In this document: positions 1-7,273 of the stretch, piece after piece | Layout: the number at the start of each line of letters is the position of its first letter | How positions within the stretch are numbered: the first letter of the stretch is position 1 | Assembly (NCBI GenBank): GCA_022616575.1 | Contig: JAKEEN010000072.1 | Coordinates: forward strand, 1 to 7,978 | Length of the DNA stretch: 7,978 bases | Direction of reading: 5' to 3' | From: Flammeovirgaceae bacterium | GTDB taxonomy: Bacteria; Bacteroidota; Bacteroidia; Cytophagales; Cyclobacteriaceae | The notes under the pieces: generated by a model | Seen by the model: only the letters and a program-made list of their open reading frames with translations | Told to the model about the DNA's origin: nothing | Databases searched by the model: none | Position numbers and translations under genes: made by a program

Positions 1-1014
1 AGGCCAACCCCACTTTACCTGGCGAAGCGTCTATCTGAAAAGTACGGGGCACAGCTATTTTTGAAACGGGAAGATTTGTGTCATACGGGAGCGCATAAGA
101 TTAACAATACTATTGGCCAGATTTTATTGGCACAACGATTGGGCAAGCGAAAAATAATAGCTGAAACAGGTGCAGGACAACATGGAGTAGCAACAGCAAC
201 TGTTTGTGCGTTAATGGGAATGGAGTGCGTTGTATACATGGGTCAGCTTGACATGGAGAGACAAAAACCAAATGTGGAACGCATGCGCATTCTGGGCGCA
301 GAAGTAATTCCCGCTACCAGTGGTAACATGACTTTGAAAGATGCAACTAATGAAGCGATGCGTCATTGGATTAATCACCCGAGCGATACACATTATATTA
401 TCGGTTCAGTTGTTGGTCCTCATCCGTACCCGGAGATAGTAGCGCACTTTCAATCAGTGATCAGCGATGAAATGAAAACTCAGCTGATTGAAATAACGGG
501 TCAGCCAAATCCGGATTATGTTATTGCCTGTGTAGGTGGTGGGAGTAATGCAGCGGGAGCTTTTTATCATTACCTGAGTGAAGAGCATGTAAATCTTATA
601 GGCGTAGAGGCTGCAGGAAAAGGAATTGAATCTGGTGAGTCTGCTGCAACAACGGCTTTAGGCAAGCCCGGTGTGTTGCATGGCAGTAAAACACTTTTAA
701 TGCAAACCGAAGACGGACAAGTTATTGAACCTTTCTCCATTTCAGCTGGCCTTGATTATCCCGGCATTGGTCCGCTTCATGCGCATTTGTTTGATACAGG
801 CAGAGTCCGGTTTTTGAATGCAACCGATGAAGAGGCCATGATAGCAGGCATTGAGTTGAGCAGGTTGGAGGGAATTATTCCAGCCATTGAATCGGCTCAT
901 GCGTTAGCGGCATTGTCTAAAATAGAATTCAATCCGGATGATATTGTTGTGGTTAATCTATCTGGGCGTGGTGATAAGGATTTGGAGACGTACATCAGGT
1001 GGGGGAAATATTAA
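1..1014 (+). CDS. trpB: Tryptophan synthase beta chain, 5' end missing
   Basis: This is the PLP-dependent beta subunit of tryptophan synthase, which joins indole to L-serine to make L-tryptophan in the cytoplasm. The reading frame is open from base 1 ([11 protein letters not shown]...), so the TTG at 61 is an internal Leu codon and not the start. Comparing the spacing with the Salmonella enzyme, about 54 N-terminal residues lie outside the window. The visible 337 residues contain the PLP Schiff-base lysine in HTGAHKINN (Lys codon 97-99), the catalytic glutamate in AETGAGQHG (codon 163-165, 22 residues on, as in K87/E109 of Salmonella), the glycine-rich phosphate loop GGGSNAAG (from about 535), [11 protein letters not shown], and the C-terminal SGRGDKD (from 961). 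No frameshift or lost key residue was seen. It is followed in the same direction by trpA, which supplies indole through the inter-subunit tunnel. Any promoter or attenuator lies upstream of the window. Confidence 0.97.
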   Translation, partial: RPTPLYLAKRLSEKYGAQLFLKREDLCHTGAHKINNTIGQILLAQRLGKRKIIAETGAGQHGVATATVCALMGMECVVYMGQLDMERQKPNVERMRILGAEVIPATSGNMTLKDATNEAMRHWINHPSDTHYIIGSVVGPHPYPEIVAHFQSVISDEMKTQLIEITGQPNPDYVIACVGGGSNAAGAFYHYLSEEHVNLIGVEAAGKGIESGESAATTALGKPGVLHGSKTLLMQTEDGQVIEPFSISAGLDYPGIGPLHAHLFDTGRVRFLNATDEEAMIAGIELSRLEGIIPAIESAHALAALSKIEFNPDDIVVVNLSGRGDKDLETYIRWGKY

Positions 1015-1053
1015 TTCAAGATTTTAAAATTCAAGACTTCAAATTAAAAAATT
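1014..1053 (+). repeat. AT-rich ATTCAAGA-type spacer repeat between trpB and trpA
   Basis: Starting on the last base of the trpB stop codon, the spacer holds ATTCAAGA at 1014-1021 and again at 1029-1036, followed by the variant CTTCAAAT at 1037-1044 and an A/T run. The same octamer and close variants fill the spacer at 4066-4131. It is not coding in my view, although trpA's frame happens to be open across it. The function is unknown; it could be a dispersed intergenic repeat or simple low-complexity sequence. Confidence 0.5.
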
Positions 1054-1061
1054 TATCATCG

Positions 1062-1841
1062 GTGAATAGGGTTCATAAATTATTTAAACAAAAGAAATCG
1101 GAGATTCTTTCAGTGTTCTTCACAGCCGGCTACCCAACGTTGGATAGTACAACTAAAATTGCAAAATCCCTGGAGGACGCGGGTGTTGATATGATCGAAA
1201 TTGGAATTCCATTCTCTGACCCGATTGCCGATGGCCCTGTGATCCAGCAAAGTAATAAACGTGCTTTAGAGAATGGGATGAATCTTAATTTATTGTTGAA
1301 GCAGGTACATGAAATTCGAAAGAGTACAAATATTCCCATCATCCTGATGGGTTATCTGAATCCAGTGCTGCAATATGGAGTTGGCAAGTTTATCAAAGAT
1401 TTATCCGAAGCTGGAGTGGATGGACTTATTCTCCCTGACTTGCCGATCGATGAGTACAAAGAGAATTTTAAAAATCAGGTGGAGACAAATAATCTTACTT
1501 GTTCATTTCTTATTGCGCCAACGACATCAGAAGGGAGGATGAAAGAAATTGATCAATTATCATCCGGATTTATTTACGCAGTTTCATCAACCAGCACCAC
1601 AGGCGTACAGAAAAGTTTCAACCATGTGCAGGAGGAATACTTTAACAAGGTCAAATCATTGAATTTAAACAATCCTTTCATGGTAGGCTTTGGTGTTTCG
1701 AATAAAGAAACATTTAAGGTAGCAACACGCTATGGAGCTGGCGCAATCATTGGCAGTGCTTTTATCGGTTTGCTGTCTAAATCCGGCAACTTAGAAGTAG
1801 ATATTAAGAGATTTATCAAATCCATAAAGGGCATAGAATAG
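1062..1841 (+). CDS. trpA: Tryptophan synthase alpha chain
   Basis: The alpha subunit splits indole-3-glycerol phosphate into indole and glyceraldehyde 3-phosphate and passes indole to TrpB. I place the start at the GTG at 1062, giving MNRVHKLFKQKK and 259 residues, the usual length for TrpA. The same frame is open back to another GTG at 999 inside trpB, but the extra 21 residues (Ile-Gln-Asp-Phe-Lys type repeats) translate an AT-rich spacer repeat and do not resemble a TrpA N-terminus. Motifs seen are FFTAGYP (19-25), the catalytic Glu46 and Asp57 in IEIGIPFSDPIADGP (equivalent to E49 and D60 of Salmonella), the PDLP segment, FIYAVSSTSTTG, and the phosphate-binding glycines in GFGVSN and GAIIGSAF. 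There is no clear ribosome binding site, as is common in Bacteroidota. It follows trpB by 47 bases and is probably the last gene of the trp operon, since the next gene has its own spacer and an unrelated role. Confidence 0.96.
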   Translation: MNRVHKLFKQKKSEILSVFFTAGYPTLDSTTKIAKSLEDAGVDMIEIGIPFSDPIADGPVIQQSNKRALENGMNLNLLLKQVHEIRKSTNIPIILMGYLNPVLQYGVGKFIKDLSEAGVDGLILPDLPIDEYKENFKNQVETNNLTCSFLIAPTTSEGRMKEIDQLSSGFIYAVSSTSTTGVQKSFNHVQEEYFNKVKSLNLNNPFMVGFGVSNKETFKVATRYGAGAIIGSAFIGLLSKSGNLEVDIKRFIKSIKGIE

Positions 1842-1878
1842 CATCTTTTTAGCAGCCAGTTTCGTCTATGTAATTGTA

Positions 1879-1886
1879 TTAATTTG
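1879..1886 (+). promoter_or_regulatory. Possible -7 promoter element for the histidine kinase gene
   Basis: TTAATTTG matches the Bacteroidota -7 consensus TAnnTTTG at all but one of the fixed positions and lies 33 bases before the kinase start codon. There is no good upstream TTTG partner; the nearest match is TTTC at 1860-1863, with a spacing a little short. In AT-rich sequence such a match is easily due to chance, so this is only a pointer. The rest of the 1842-1918 spacer shows no terminator hairpin after trpA that I could find. Confidence 0.2.
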
Positions 1887-1918
1887 TAGTAAATTAAGCA
1901 TATTGCTCGTTCAAACTA

Positions 1919-4066
1919 ATGGGTAAGAAGCTGGTTTATATTATTTTAAGCCTGATCATACTCCCGTATGCAGGCATAAGCCAACAGCGTTGGATTGACA
2001 GTCTTACGAGTTTGCTAGAAAAGTCTCCTGACCAGCAAAAGATTAAAGTTTACGAACAGATTGTAATTGGCCTGTGGCGCAACCATCCGGATTCCGCATT
2101 GATATATGCTTATGAATCTGGACGTCTTGCCAGAAAGATGAATGATTTAAAAGCCCTTGCTATCACAACTCGCCTGATTGGCGGAGCTTATTATTACAAG
2201 GGAATGTATGACTCGGTCATTGCGTATAGTCATAAAGCGGTTCTGTTATCTCAAGAGACCAAAGATTCTACTTTAATTGCCAGTTCTCTAAATAATATTG
2301 GCCTCGCTTATCATAGTGTGGGTGGTTATCCTGAGGCACTTCAGTATTTACTTCCGGCATTGTCCCTGAAGAAAAGAATCAAACAAGAATATGGGATGGC
2401 GCAAACACTTAATAATGTTGGCCTGGTATATACAGAGTTAAAAAATTACAATAAGGCAAGAGAATATCTTAATGAAGCACTTGAGTTTTCAAAAGCGACA
2501 AATGATCAAGACAATGTCGTTTACTCGTTGAACAATATTGGTGAGACATACCTGAGGGAAAATGAAATTGCCACAGCTGAAAATTATTATGACCAATCCC
2601 TCGCGGTTGCCGGTACCGTTATAAGAACCGTGATTTGGCATGCAGCTGCCTACAAGGGAAAGGGTCGTGTTCTGCTTGAAAGAGGACAACTTGCTAAAGC
2701 GAAAAAATATTTTAAGCAGTCAATTAGCCTAAGCAAACAAATTGATGAACAGAGCGGACAGGCTGAGGTACTCTCTTACTTTAGCGAAATTTGCTCTAAA
2801 GAGGGCAAGCTTGATTCTGCTTTTTATTTTCTGCGCAAGGCCCAGATTATTGCTACCAGAATTCGTGCCCGAGATCAGGTCTTAAATAATTTAAATTCCT
2901 TTAAAGAATTGTTTATCAAGCAAAGGAGATTTGACAGCGCACTTCTCTACTCTGAAAAATTCATTGCCTTAAAAGATAATCTGTTTGATGAAAACCTGGC
3001 CCGTAACATTAGCGGTATCCAACAAAAAATTCTGGAAGATGAATCCCGCAGAGCGTTGGCCGACAAAGATGCACGTATCAGGCAAACTACACTGATTAGT
3101 TACTGGTTAGGAGTAGTAGTGTTGATGGTGGTTGTATTTACGTTGCTTCTCTACCGGACCTTTAAAACACAGAAGAAATTGACGATTGATCTTGCCAAAC
3201 AGAATCACGAGATTTTTGAACAAAAGGAAGAGATAAGTGCGCAAAAAGAGGATCTTCAGCTTAGTCATGCAGAACTTGAAGCAGCCCAGAAAAAAATAAG
3301 TCAGCAGAATAAGATATTAGCAGAGCTTAACCTGCAATTACAAAGTGTAGTTAATATTCGAACGCAGGAATTAGAGGTAGCTAACCAACAGCTTCGAGTT
3401 GTAAACCTTGAGTTGGATAATTTTATATACAAGTCCTCCCATGATATTAAAGGCCCGCTGGTAAGGCTCTTGGGCATTTGCCACGTTGCACTGCTCGATG
3501 TTAAAGATGAGAAAGCGCACGAATATTTTACCATGTTGAGTGAAACAGCACAAAACCTGAACGATATCTTCAACAGACTCAAGGTAGTTAGCGAAATACA
3601 CGAGCTCAAAATTCAATATCAACCGATTGATTTGGTGGCCATTGTTCGTACAGTTGAAGAAAAACTAAAAGATTTAGAGGGGTATTCAGATGTTGAAATC
3701 CGTCATCAGATAGCGGAAGAGACATGGAGATCCGATCCGTTTCTTATCGAAACCATAATGCATAACATGCTTGAAAATGCAGTAAAGTTTCACAGAAAGT
3801 CGAACGCCTCGAATAAGTATATTGATATTAAAGCCAGAAAGAAAGACCAGCAAATGTTAATATCGATTGCAGACAACGGTATTGGCATAAAAGATTCTGA
3901 AACTGAACATATTTTTAAAATGTTCTCTAAAGCTGCATTAGAACATAAAACTATTGGACTGGGCTTGTATATAGTGAAGGAATGCGTAAGCAAGCTAAAC
4001 GGTTCGGTAAGGCTTGTGCAAAGTGAAAATAAACATACCGAGTTTGAGGTAGCGTTGCCGGCTTAA
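1919..4066 (+). CDS. TPR-containing membrane sensor histidine kinase
   Basis: A 715-residue membrane sensor kinase expected to autophosphorylate on histidine and pass the phosphate to a response regulator not encoded in this window. Residues 1-21 look like a signal peptide (MGKKLVYIIL, hydrophobic core, then GISQ). Residues about 45-355 hold seven to eight TPR helix pairs, with equivalent positions near 60, 101, 140, 180, 220, 261, 301 and 341, so a period of 39-41 residues. They should face the periplasm. A single membrane helix spans about 391-413, followed by a Gln/Glu/Lys-rich coiled coil (about 415-500). The HisKA H-box is SSHDIKGPL with His508. The ATPase domain has the N-box HNMLENAVKFH (Asn620), the G1 box ADNGIGI (Asp652), IFKMFSKA, and the G2 box IGLGLYIVKE (680-683). 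The first glycine of the usual GxGLGL is Thr678, a modest oddity. There is no receiver or DNA-binding domain. The ATG at 1919 is chosen because it gives the signal peptide. The ligand is unknown. Confidence 0.93.
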   Translation: MGKKLVYIILSLIILPYAGISQQRWIDSLTSLLEKSPDQQKIKVYEQIVIGLWRNHPDSALIYAYESGRLARKMNDLKALAITTRLIGGAYYYKGMYDSVIAYSHKAVLLSQETKDSTLIASSLNNIGLAYHSVGGYPEALQYLLPALSLKKRIKQEYGMAQTLNNVGLVYTELKNYNKAREYLNEALEFSKATNDQDNVVYSLNNIGETYLRENEIATAENYYDQSLAVAGTVIRTVIWHAAAYKGKGRVLLERGQLAKAKKYFKQSISLSKQIDEQSGQAEVLSYFSEICSKEGKLDSAFYFLRKAQIIATRIRARDQVLNNLNSFKELFIKQRRFDSALLYSEKFIALKDNLFDENLARNISGIQQKILEDESRRALADKDARIRQTTLISYWLGVVVLMVVVFTLLLYRTFKTQKKLTIDLAKQNHEIFEQKEEISAQKEDLQLSHAELEAAQKKISQQNKILAELNLQLQSVVNIRTQELEVANQQLRVVNLELDNFIYKSSHDIKGPLVRLLGICHVALLDVKDEKAHEYFTMLSETAQNLNDIFNRLKVVSEIHELKIQYQPIDLVAIVRTVEEKLKDLEGYSDVEIRHQIAEETWRSDPFLIETIMHNMLENAVKFHRKSNASNKYIDIKARKKDQQMLISIADNGIGIKDSETEHIFKMFSKAALEHKTIGLGLYIVKECVSKLNGSVRLVQSENKHTEFEVALPA

Positions 4067-4131
4067 TTCAATTCAAAATTTCAGATTGCAAATTCAAAAT
4101 TGTTTTTTTTAAAACCTTGAATCTTGAATCT
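4066..4131. repeat. ATTCAA-rich spacer repeat between kinase and hemF
   Basis: The convergent spacer begins on the last base of the kinase stop codon with ATTCA, then has ATTCAAAA at 4071-4078 and 4092-4099, a run of eight T at 4103-4110, and on the opposite strand ATTCAAGA (4122-4129) next to ATTCAAGG (4115-4122). The octamer and the placement directly on a stop codon match the trpB-trpA spacer, so these look like members of one repeat type. Two copies in 8 kb is too few to be sure. Confidence 0.45.
4083..4131. terminator. Possible bidirectional AT-rich hairpin between convergent genes
   Basis: The arms at 4083-4097 and 4117-4131 can pair over about 13 of 15 positions around a 19-base loop that contains T8 followed by A4. 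Its place between two genes that converge (kinase on +, hemF on -) fits a shared terminator, and the right arm touches the hemF stop codon. However, the stem is AT-rich and weak, and the T-run lies in the loop and not after the stem, so it is not a textbook intrinsic terminator. Confidence 0.3.
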
Positions 4132-5033
4132 TATTTAACCCACTTAATTCCCTTTTTCAGTAAGCTCAACGTTTTCTCTTCATTAGAGCCTGCGGCCGGT
4201 TTATGGTCGTACTCCCAGCCTGCTTGCGGAGGAAGGCTCATTAAAATAGATTCCGTTCTTCCATCGGTTTCCAGTCCAAATTTTGTACCTCGATCCCACA
4301 CCAGGTTAAACTCTACATAACGGCCTCTGCGAAGATACTGCCACTGTTTTTCTTTTTCAGTGAATGGCAAGGATTGATTTTTCTTCATGTAGTAAGCGTA
4401 GAGGGGCGCAAATGCCCTTCCTACATCTTTTACAAAATCAAAGCGTGCTTGTTTGGTAAAGCCGTCTTTCTCATTCAGGTAATCGAAGAAAATGCCACCG
4501 ACTCCCCGGGTCTCATTTCTGTGCTTCAAAAAGAAATAGTCATCGGCCCACTTCTTAAATTCCGGATAATAGGATGCGTGATGTTTATCGCAAATATTTT
4601 TTAGTTGCCGATGAAAATAGGATGCATCTTCCTGATTGATATAATGTGGAGTCAGATCAATGCCGCCACCAAACCAATAGGTTCCATCAGAAAGTTCAAA
4701 GTAACGGGTGTTCATGTGAATAATCGGCACCATCGGACTGTACGGGTGCAACACGATTGAGATTCCGGTGGCGAAGAATTCAACTCCAGATGTAACTTCT
4801 ACTTTCAAGGCTTGCAAAACAGGCGCGGGGGCTTTTCCCCAGACGGCAGAGAAATTAACGCCACCTTTTTCAATGATTTTTCCATGGGTCAATACCTTAG
4901 ACAGACCACCGCCTCCTCCTGGTCGCTGCCATTCATCGTTTATAAACTTGCCCAAGCCGTCTGCTTCCTCAAGCTGTTCGCAAATGTCAGACTGAAGACC
5001 TGAAAACCAGTGTTGAATTTCTTCTCGATTCAT
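4131..5033 (-). CDS. hemF: Oxygen-dependent coproporphyrinogen III oxidase
   Basis: HemF uses O2 to decarboxylate two propionate side chains of coproporphyrinogen III, giving protoporphyrinogen IX in haem synthesis; it is a soluble dimer in the cytoplasm. The ATG at 5033 gives MNREEIQHWF and 300 residues, essentially the E. coli length of 299. A TTG three codons further out is in frame but less likely. Seen motifs: RPGGGGGLSKVL (37-48), GGVNFSAVWGKAP (57-69), ISIVLHPYSPMVPIIHMNTR with His96 and His106 at the same numbers as the E. coli metal-site histidines, WFGGGIDLTPHY (120-131), His141, His171 in LKHRNETRGVGG, and the C-terminal signature YVEFNLVWDRGTKFGL followed by GRTESILMSLPP (239-269). 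All expected histidines are present. The gene is alone on its strand, convergent with the kinase and divergent from the E1 gene. It implies aerobic haem synthesis. No frame damage is seen. Confidence 0.97.
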   Translation of the reverse strand: MNREEIQHWFSGLQSDICEQLEEADGLGKFINDEWQRPGGGGGLSKVLTHGKIIEKGGVNFSAVWGKAPAPVLQALKVEVTSGVEFFATGISIVLHPYSPMVPIIHMNTRYFELSDGTYWFGGGIDLTPHYINQEDASYFHRQLKNICDKHHASYYPEFKKWADDYFFLKHRNETRGVGGIFFDYLNEKDGFTKQARFDFVKDVGRAFAPLYAYYMKKNQSLPFTEKEKQWQYLRRGRYVEFNLVWDRGTKFGLETDGRTESILMSLPPQAGWEYDHKPAAGSNEEKTLSLLKKGIKWVK

Positions 5034-5051
5034 AAGTGCCAAAAATAGGAT

Positions 5052-5063
5052 AGGCTTAAGCCT
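5052..5063. promoter_or_regulatory. Perfect 12-bp palindrome upstream of hemF, possible operator
   Basis: AGGCTTAAGCCT is fully self-complementary and sits 18 bases upstream of the hemF ATG in the spacer shared with the divergent E1 gene. A perfect dyad in this place could be a regulator site or a small hairpin in the hemF leader. It matches no operator that I recognise, and only one copy is seen. Confidence 0.3.
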
Positions 5064-5070
5064 GATTGCG

Positions 5071-5106
5071 ATGATTAAAATGTAAATCTAAACTGATTTT
5101 CATCAT
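5071..5106. promoter_or_regulatory. Imperfect inverted repeat in the hemF/E1 divergent spacer
   Basis: The arms ATGATTAAAAT (5071-5081) and ATTTTCATCAT (5096-5106) pair at 10 of 11 positions across a 14-base gap. Overlapping the left arm, the minus strand reads TACATTTT (5084 to 5077), one base off the Bacteroidota -7 consensus TAnnTTTG and oriented toward hemF. On the plus strand, TATCTTTA at 5142-5149 is similarly close to consensus for the E1 gene and 23 bases from its ATG. All are weak individually; the spacer 5034-5172 as a whole must hold the promoters for both genes. Confidence 0.22.
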
Positions 5107-5172
5107 TTCATTTTTCAGGCTAATAGAAAAGGCAAATTAATTATCTTTAAGCTTTCAAAAATAATTGATTGA

Positions 5173-7272
5173 ATGTCGCTTGCTGATCCTTCCAAAATCC
5201 AGAAGAAAAAGATTAATCCCAATTTAACGAGAGATTTATTATACAAGGCTTACGAATTGATGTGCACCGCTCAGCGAATGGCCGAGCTCTACGATGAGCA
5301 GCGCGAGGTAGCAGCTAAATATGTGCATAGCACATCGCGCGGTCATGAGGCAATACAATTGGCAGCGGGATTTCAACTCAGGTCATTCGATTATGCCTCC
5401 TTATACTATCGTGATGAATCCATGTTGCTTGGTATAGGGCTTGAGCCGTACGAACTTATGTTACAGTTAATGGCCAAGCGCGATGATCCATTCTCTGGGG
5501 GCCGCACCTATTATGGTCACCCCTCTTTAAAGCGCGAAGGGTTTCCTGTTATTCCGCATCAAAGTTCAGCAACAGGTATGCAAGCGATTCCGGCAACCGG
5601 TATGGCGCACGGGGTTGCTTATCTGGAATCACAAAACCTGTTGAAAGCCGAGGAGAACCCGGTAGTGCTTTGCTCGTTGGGCGATGGGTCAGTTACAGAA
5701 GGCGAAGTAGCTGAAGCATTTCAAATGGCTGTGCTCAAGAAATTACCGATCATATACCTGGTGCAAGATAATGACTGGGGCATTTCGGCTACCGGAAGAG
5801 AGATGCGGGCTATGGATGCCTATGAATATGCGGCAGGTTTTAAAGGAATGGAACGCATGGTGGTAGATGGTTCGGATTTTGTTGATTCATACCTCGGTGT
5901 TAAGAAAGCCATTGACTATGTGCGAAAAAAACGAGCACCGATTTTGATCCATGCCCGGTGCCCGCTGCTGGGCCATCATACATCGGGTGTGCGCAAAGAG
6001 TGGTATCGAGGTGAAGATTTAGATCAACATAAAAAATTTGATCCGATTGAAAAATTATACGACTACTTGATTGAAATTGGAGAAGAAGAATCTACGTTAG
6101 TTGATATTTGTTCGAAAGGTTGTGCGAAGGCGGAATCTGATTTCGAAAAAGCAAAAGCATCAGCTGATCCGGATGTAGATGACTTTGATTCACATGAGTT
6201 TGCTCCGACAACAGTTACAGAAGAAAAAGGAAATCGCACACCAAAAGGTGCTGAAAAGGTGGTGATGGTGGATGCGGCATTACATGCAGTTGATGAGATT
6301 CTTAAGAAGCACCCTGAAGCCTTGTTCTATGGTCAGGATGTTGGTAGAAGATTAGGGGGGGTTTTTCGCGAAGCGGCCACACTCGCTCAAAAGTATGGCG
6401 ATGAACGCGTATTTAATACACCGATTCAGGAAGCTTACATTGTTGGTTCTACCGCGGGTATGTCGGCCGTGGGGACAAAGCCTATTGTTGAGATTCAGTT
6501 CGCGGACTATATCTGGCCCGCCATTAACCAATTGGTAGAAGAACTTTCAAAAAGTTGTTATTTATCAAAAGGAAAGTTTCCCATTCAATCACTAATTCGG
6601 GTTCCGATTGGTGCCTATGGTGGTGGTGGCCCATATCACTCTGGCAGTGTGGAATCAACATTATTGACTATTCGTGGAATCAAGGTTGTGTACCCATCGA
6701 ATGCTGCAGACATGAAAGGACTTCTCAAAGCTTCATTCTATGACCCCAACCCTGTAGTAATGTTGGAACATAAGGGTCTGTATTGGAGCAAAGTACCAGG
6801 AACATTGGAAGCAAAAACCATTGAACCGGATGAAGACTATGTCATTCCATTAGGCAAAGCAAACATAGTGCAACAGGCATCTCAAGATAAAATTACTGCA
6901 GGTGAGAGTTGTGTGATTATTACGTATGGAATGGGTGTGTATTGGTCAAAAGATGCAAGTAAATCATTTGCAAACAGAGTTGAGATTATTGACTTGCGTA
7001 CACTTAACCCTTTAGATTGGAATACGATTGAGGACTCTGTAAAGAAACATGGCCGTGCCTTTGTTCTAACGGAAGAGCCATTACTCAATTCATTTGCCGA
7101 ATCATTAGCCGGAAGAGTTCAAAAGCATTTATTCAAATACCTGGATGCACCTGTGTGGACGTTAGGTGCAGAGAATTTACCCGCAGTTCCGCTCAATGTT
7201 GATTTGGAAAAGATGATGTTGCCAAGTGCAGAGAAAGTGGAGAGAGCGTTGGGAGAGTTGCTGAAATTTTGA
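5173..7272 (+). CDS. Fused alpha-beta E1 subunit of 2-oxoacid dehydrogenase, likely branched-chain type
   Basis: A 699-residue thiamine-diphosphate enzyme in which the E1 alpha (about 20-325) and E1 beta (about 360-699) chains, usually separate, are one polypeptide joined by an acidic linker (about 326-358). E1 decarboxylates a 2-oxoacid and acylates the lipoyl group of E2. In the alpha part the ThDP motif GDG (170-172) is followed after 26 residues by Asp199-Asn200: the Mg-ligand Asn is kept, but the usual first Asn is Asp. LLGHHTSGVRKEWYR (265-279) resembles the RIGHHSTSDD loop of branched-chain E1 alpha more than the YHGHS loop of pyruvate E1; His269 would be the catalytic one. The beta part has QDVGRRLGGVFRE (388-400), Glu420 in TPIQEAY and His489 in GGGGPYHSGSVEST. 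The branched-chain substrate is inferred from these motifs; pyruvate or acetoin remain possible. Such fusions are known in Bacteroidota. No E2 or E3 gene is beside it. The ATG at 5173 fits the spacing; there is no clear ribosome binding site. Confidence 0.93.
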   Translation: MSLADPSKIQKKKINPNLTRDLLYKAYELMCTAQRMAELYDEQREVAAKYVHSTSRGHEAIQLAAGFQLRSFDYASLYYRDESMLLGIGLEPYELMLQLMAKRDDPFSGGRTYYGHPSLKREGFPVIPHQSSATGMQAIPATGMAHGVAYLESQNLLKAEENPVVLCSLGDGSVTEGEVAEAFQMAVLKKLPIIYLVQDNDWGISATGREMRAMDAYEYAAGFKGMERMVVDGSDFVDSYLGVKKAIDYVRKKRAPILIHARCPLLGHHTSGVRKEWYRGEDLDQHKKFDPIEKLYDYLIEIGEEESTLVDICSKGCAKAESDFEKAKASADPDVDDFDSHEFAPTTVTEEKGNRTPKGAEKVVMVDAALHAVDEILKKHPEALFYGQDVGRRLGGVFREAATLAQKYGDERVFNTPIQEAYIVGSTAGMSAVGTKPIVEIQFADYIWPAINQLVEELSKSCYLSKGKFPIQSLIRVPIGAYGGGGPYHSGSVESTLLTIRGIKVVYPSNAADMKGLLKASFYDPNPVVMLEHKGLYWSKVPGTLEAKTIEPDEDYVIPLGKANIVQQASQDKITAGESCVIITYGMGVYWSKDASKSFANRVEIIDLRTLNPLDWNTIEDSVKKHGRAFVLTEEPLLNSFAESLAGRVQKHLFKYLDAPVWTLGAENLPAVPLNVDLEKMMLPSAEKVERALGELLKF

Positions 7273-7273
7273 A

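Noticed and set aside
61..1014. TrpB beginning at the TTG at 61
   Set aside because: Bases 1-60 translate in frame to conserved TrpB sequence ([11 protein letters not shown]), so the gene is cut by the window edge and does not start here.
1842..1870. Intrinsic terminator after trpA
   Set aside because: A short T run is present at 1846-1850 but no stable GC stem precedes it.
3301..3622. Minus-strand frames of 83 and 102 residues under the kinase
   Set aside because: They lie opposite the conserved H-box and coiled-coil coding region and show no recognisable domain; they are shadows of the kinase gene.
1919..4066. Hybrid two-component system
   Set aside because: The protein ends right after the ATPase domain, with no receiver or DNA-binding domain, so it is a plain kinase.
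4768..5003. Two overlapping plus-strand frames of 63 and 75 residues with a proline run
   Set aside because: They are antisense to hemF; the proline run is the complement of the conserved glycine run RPGGGGG.
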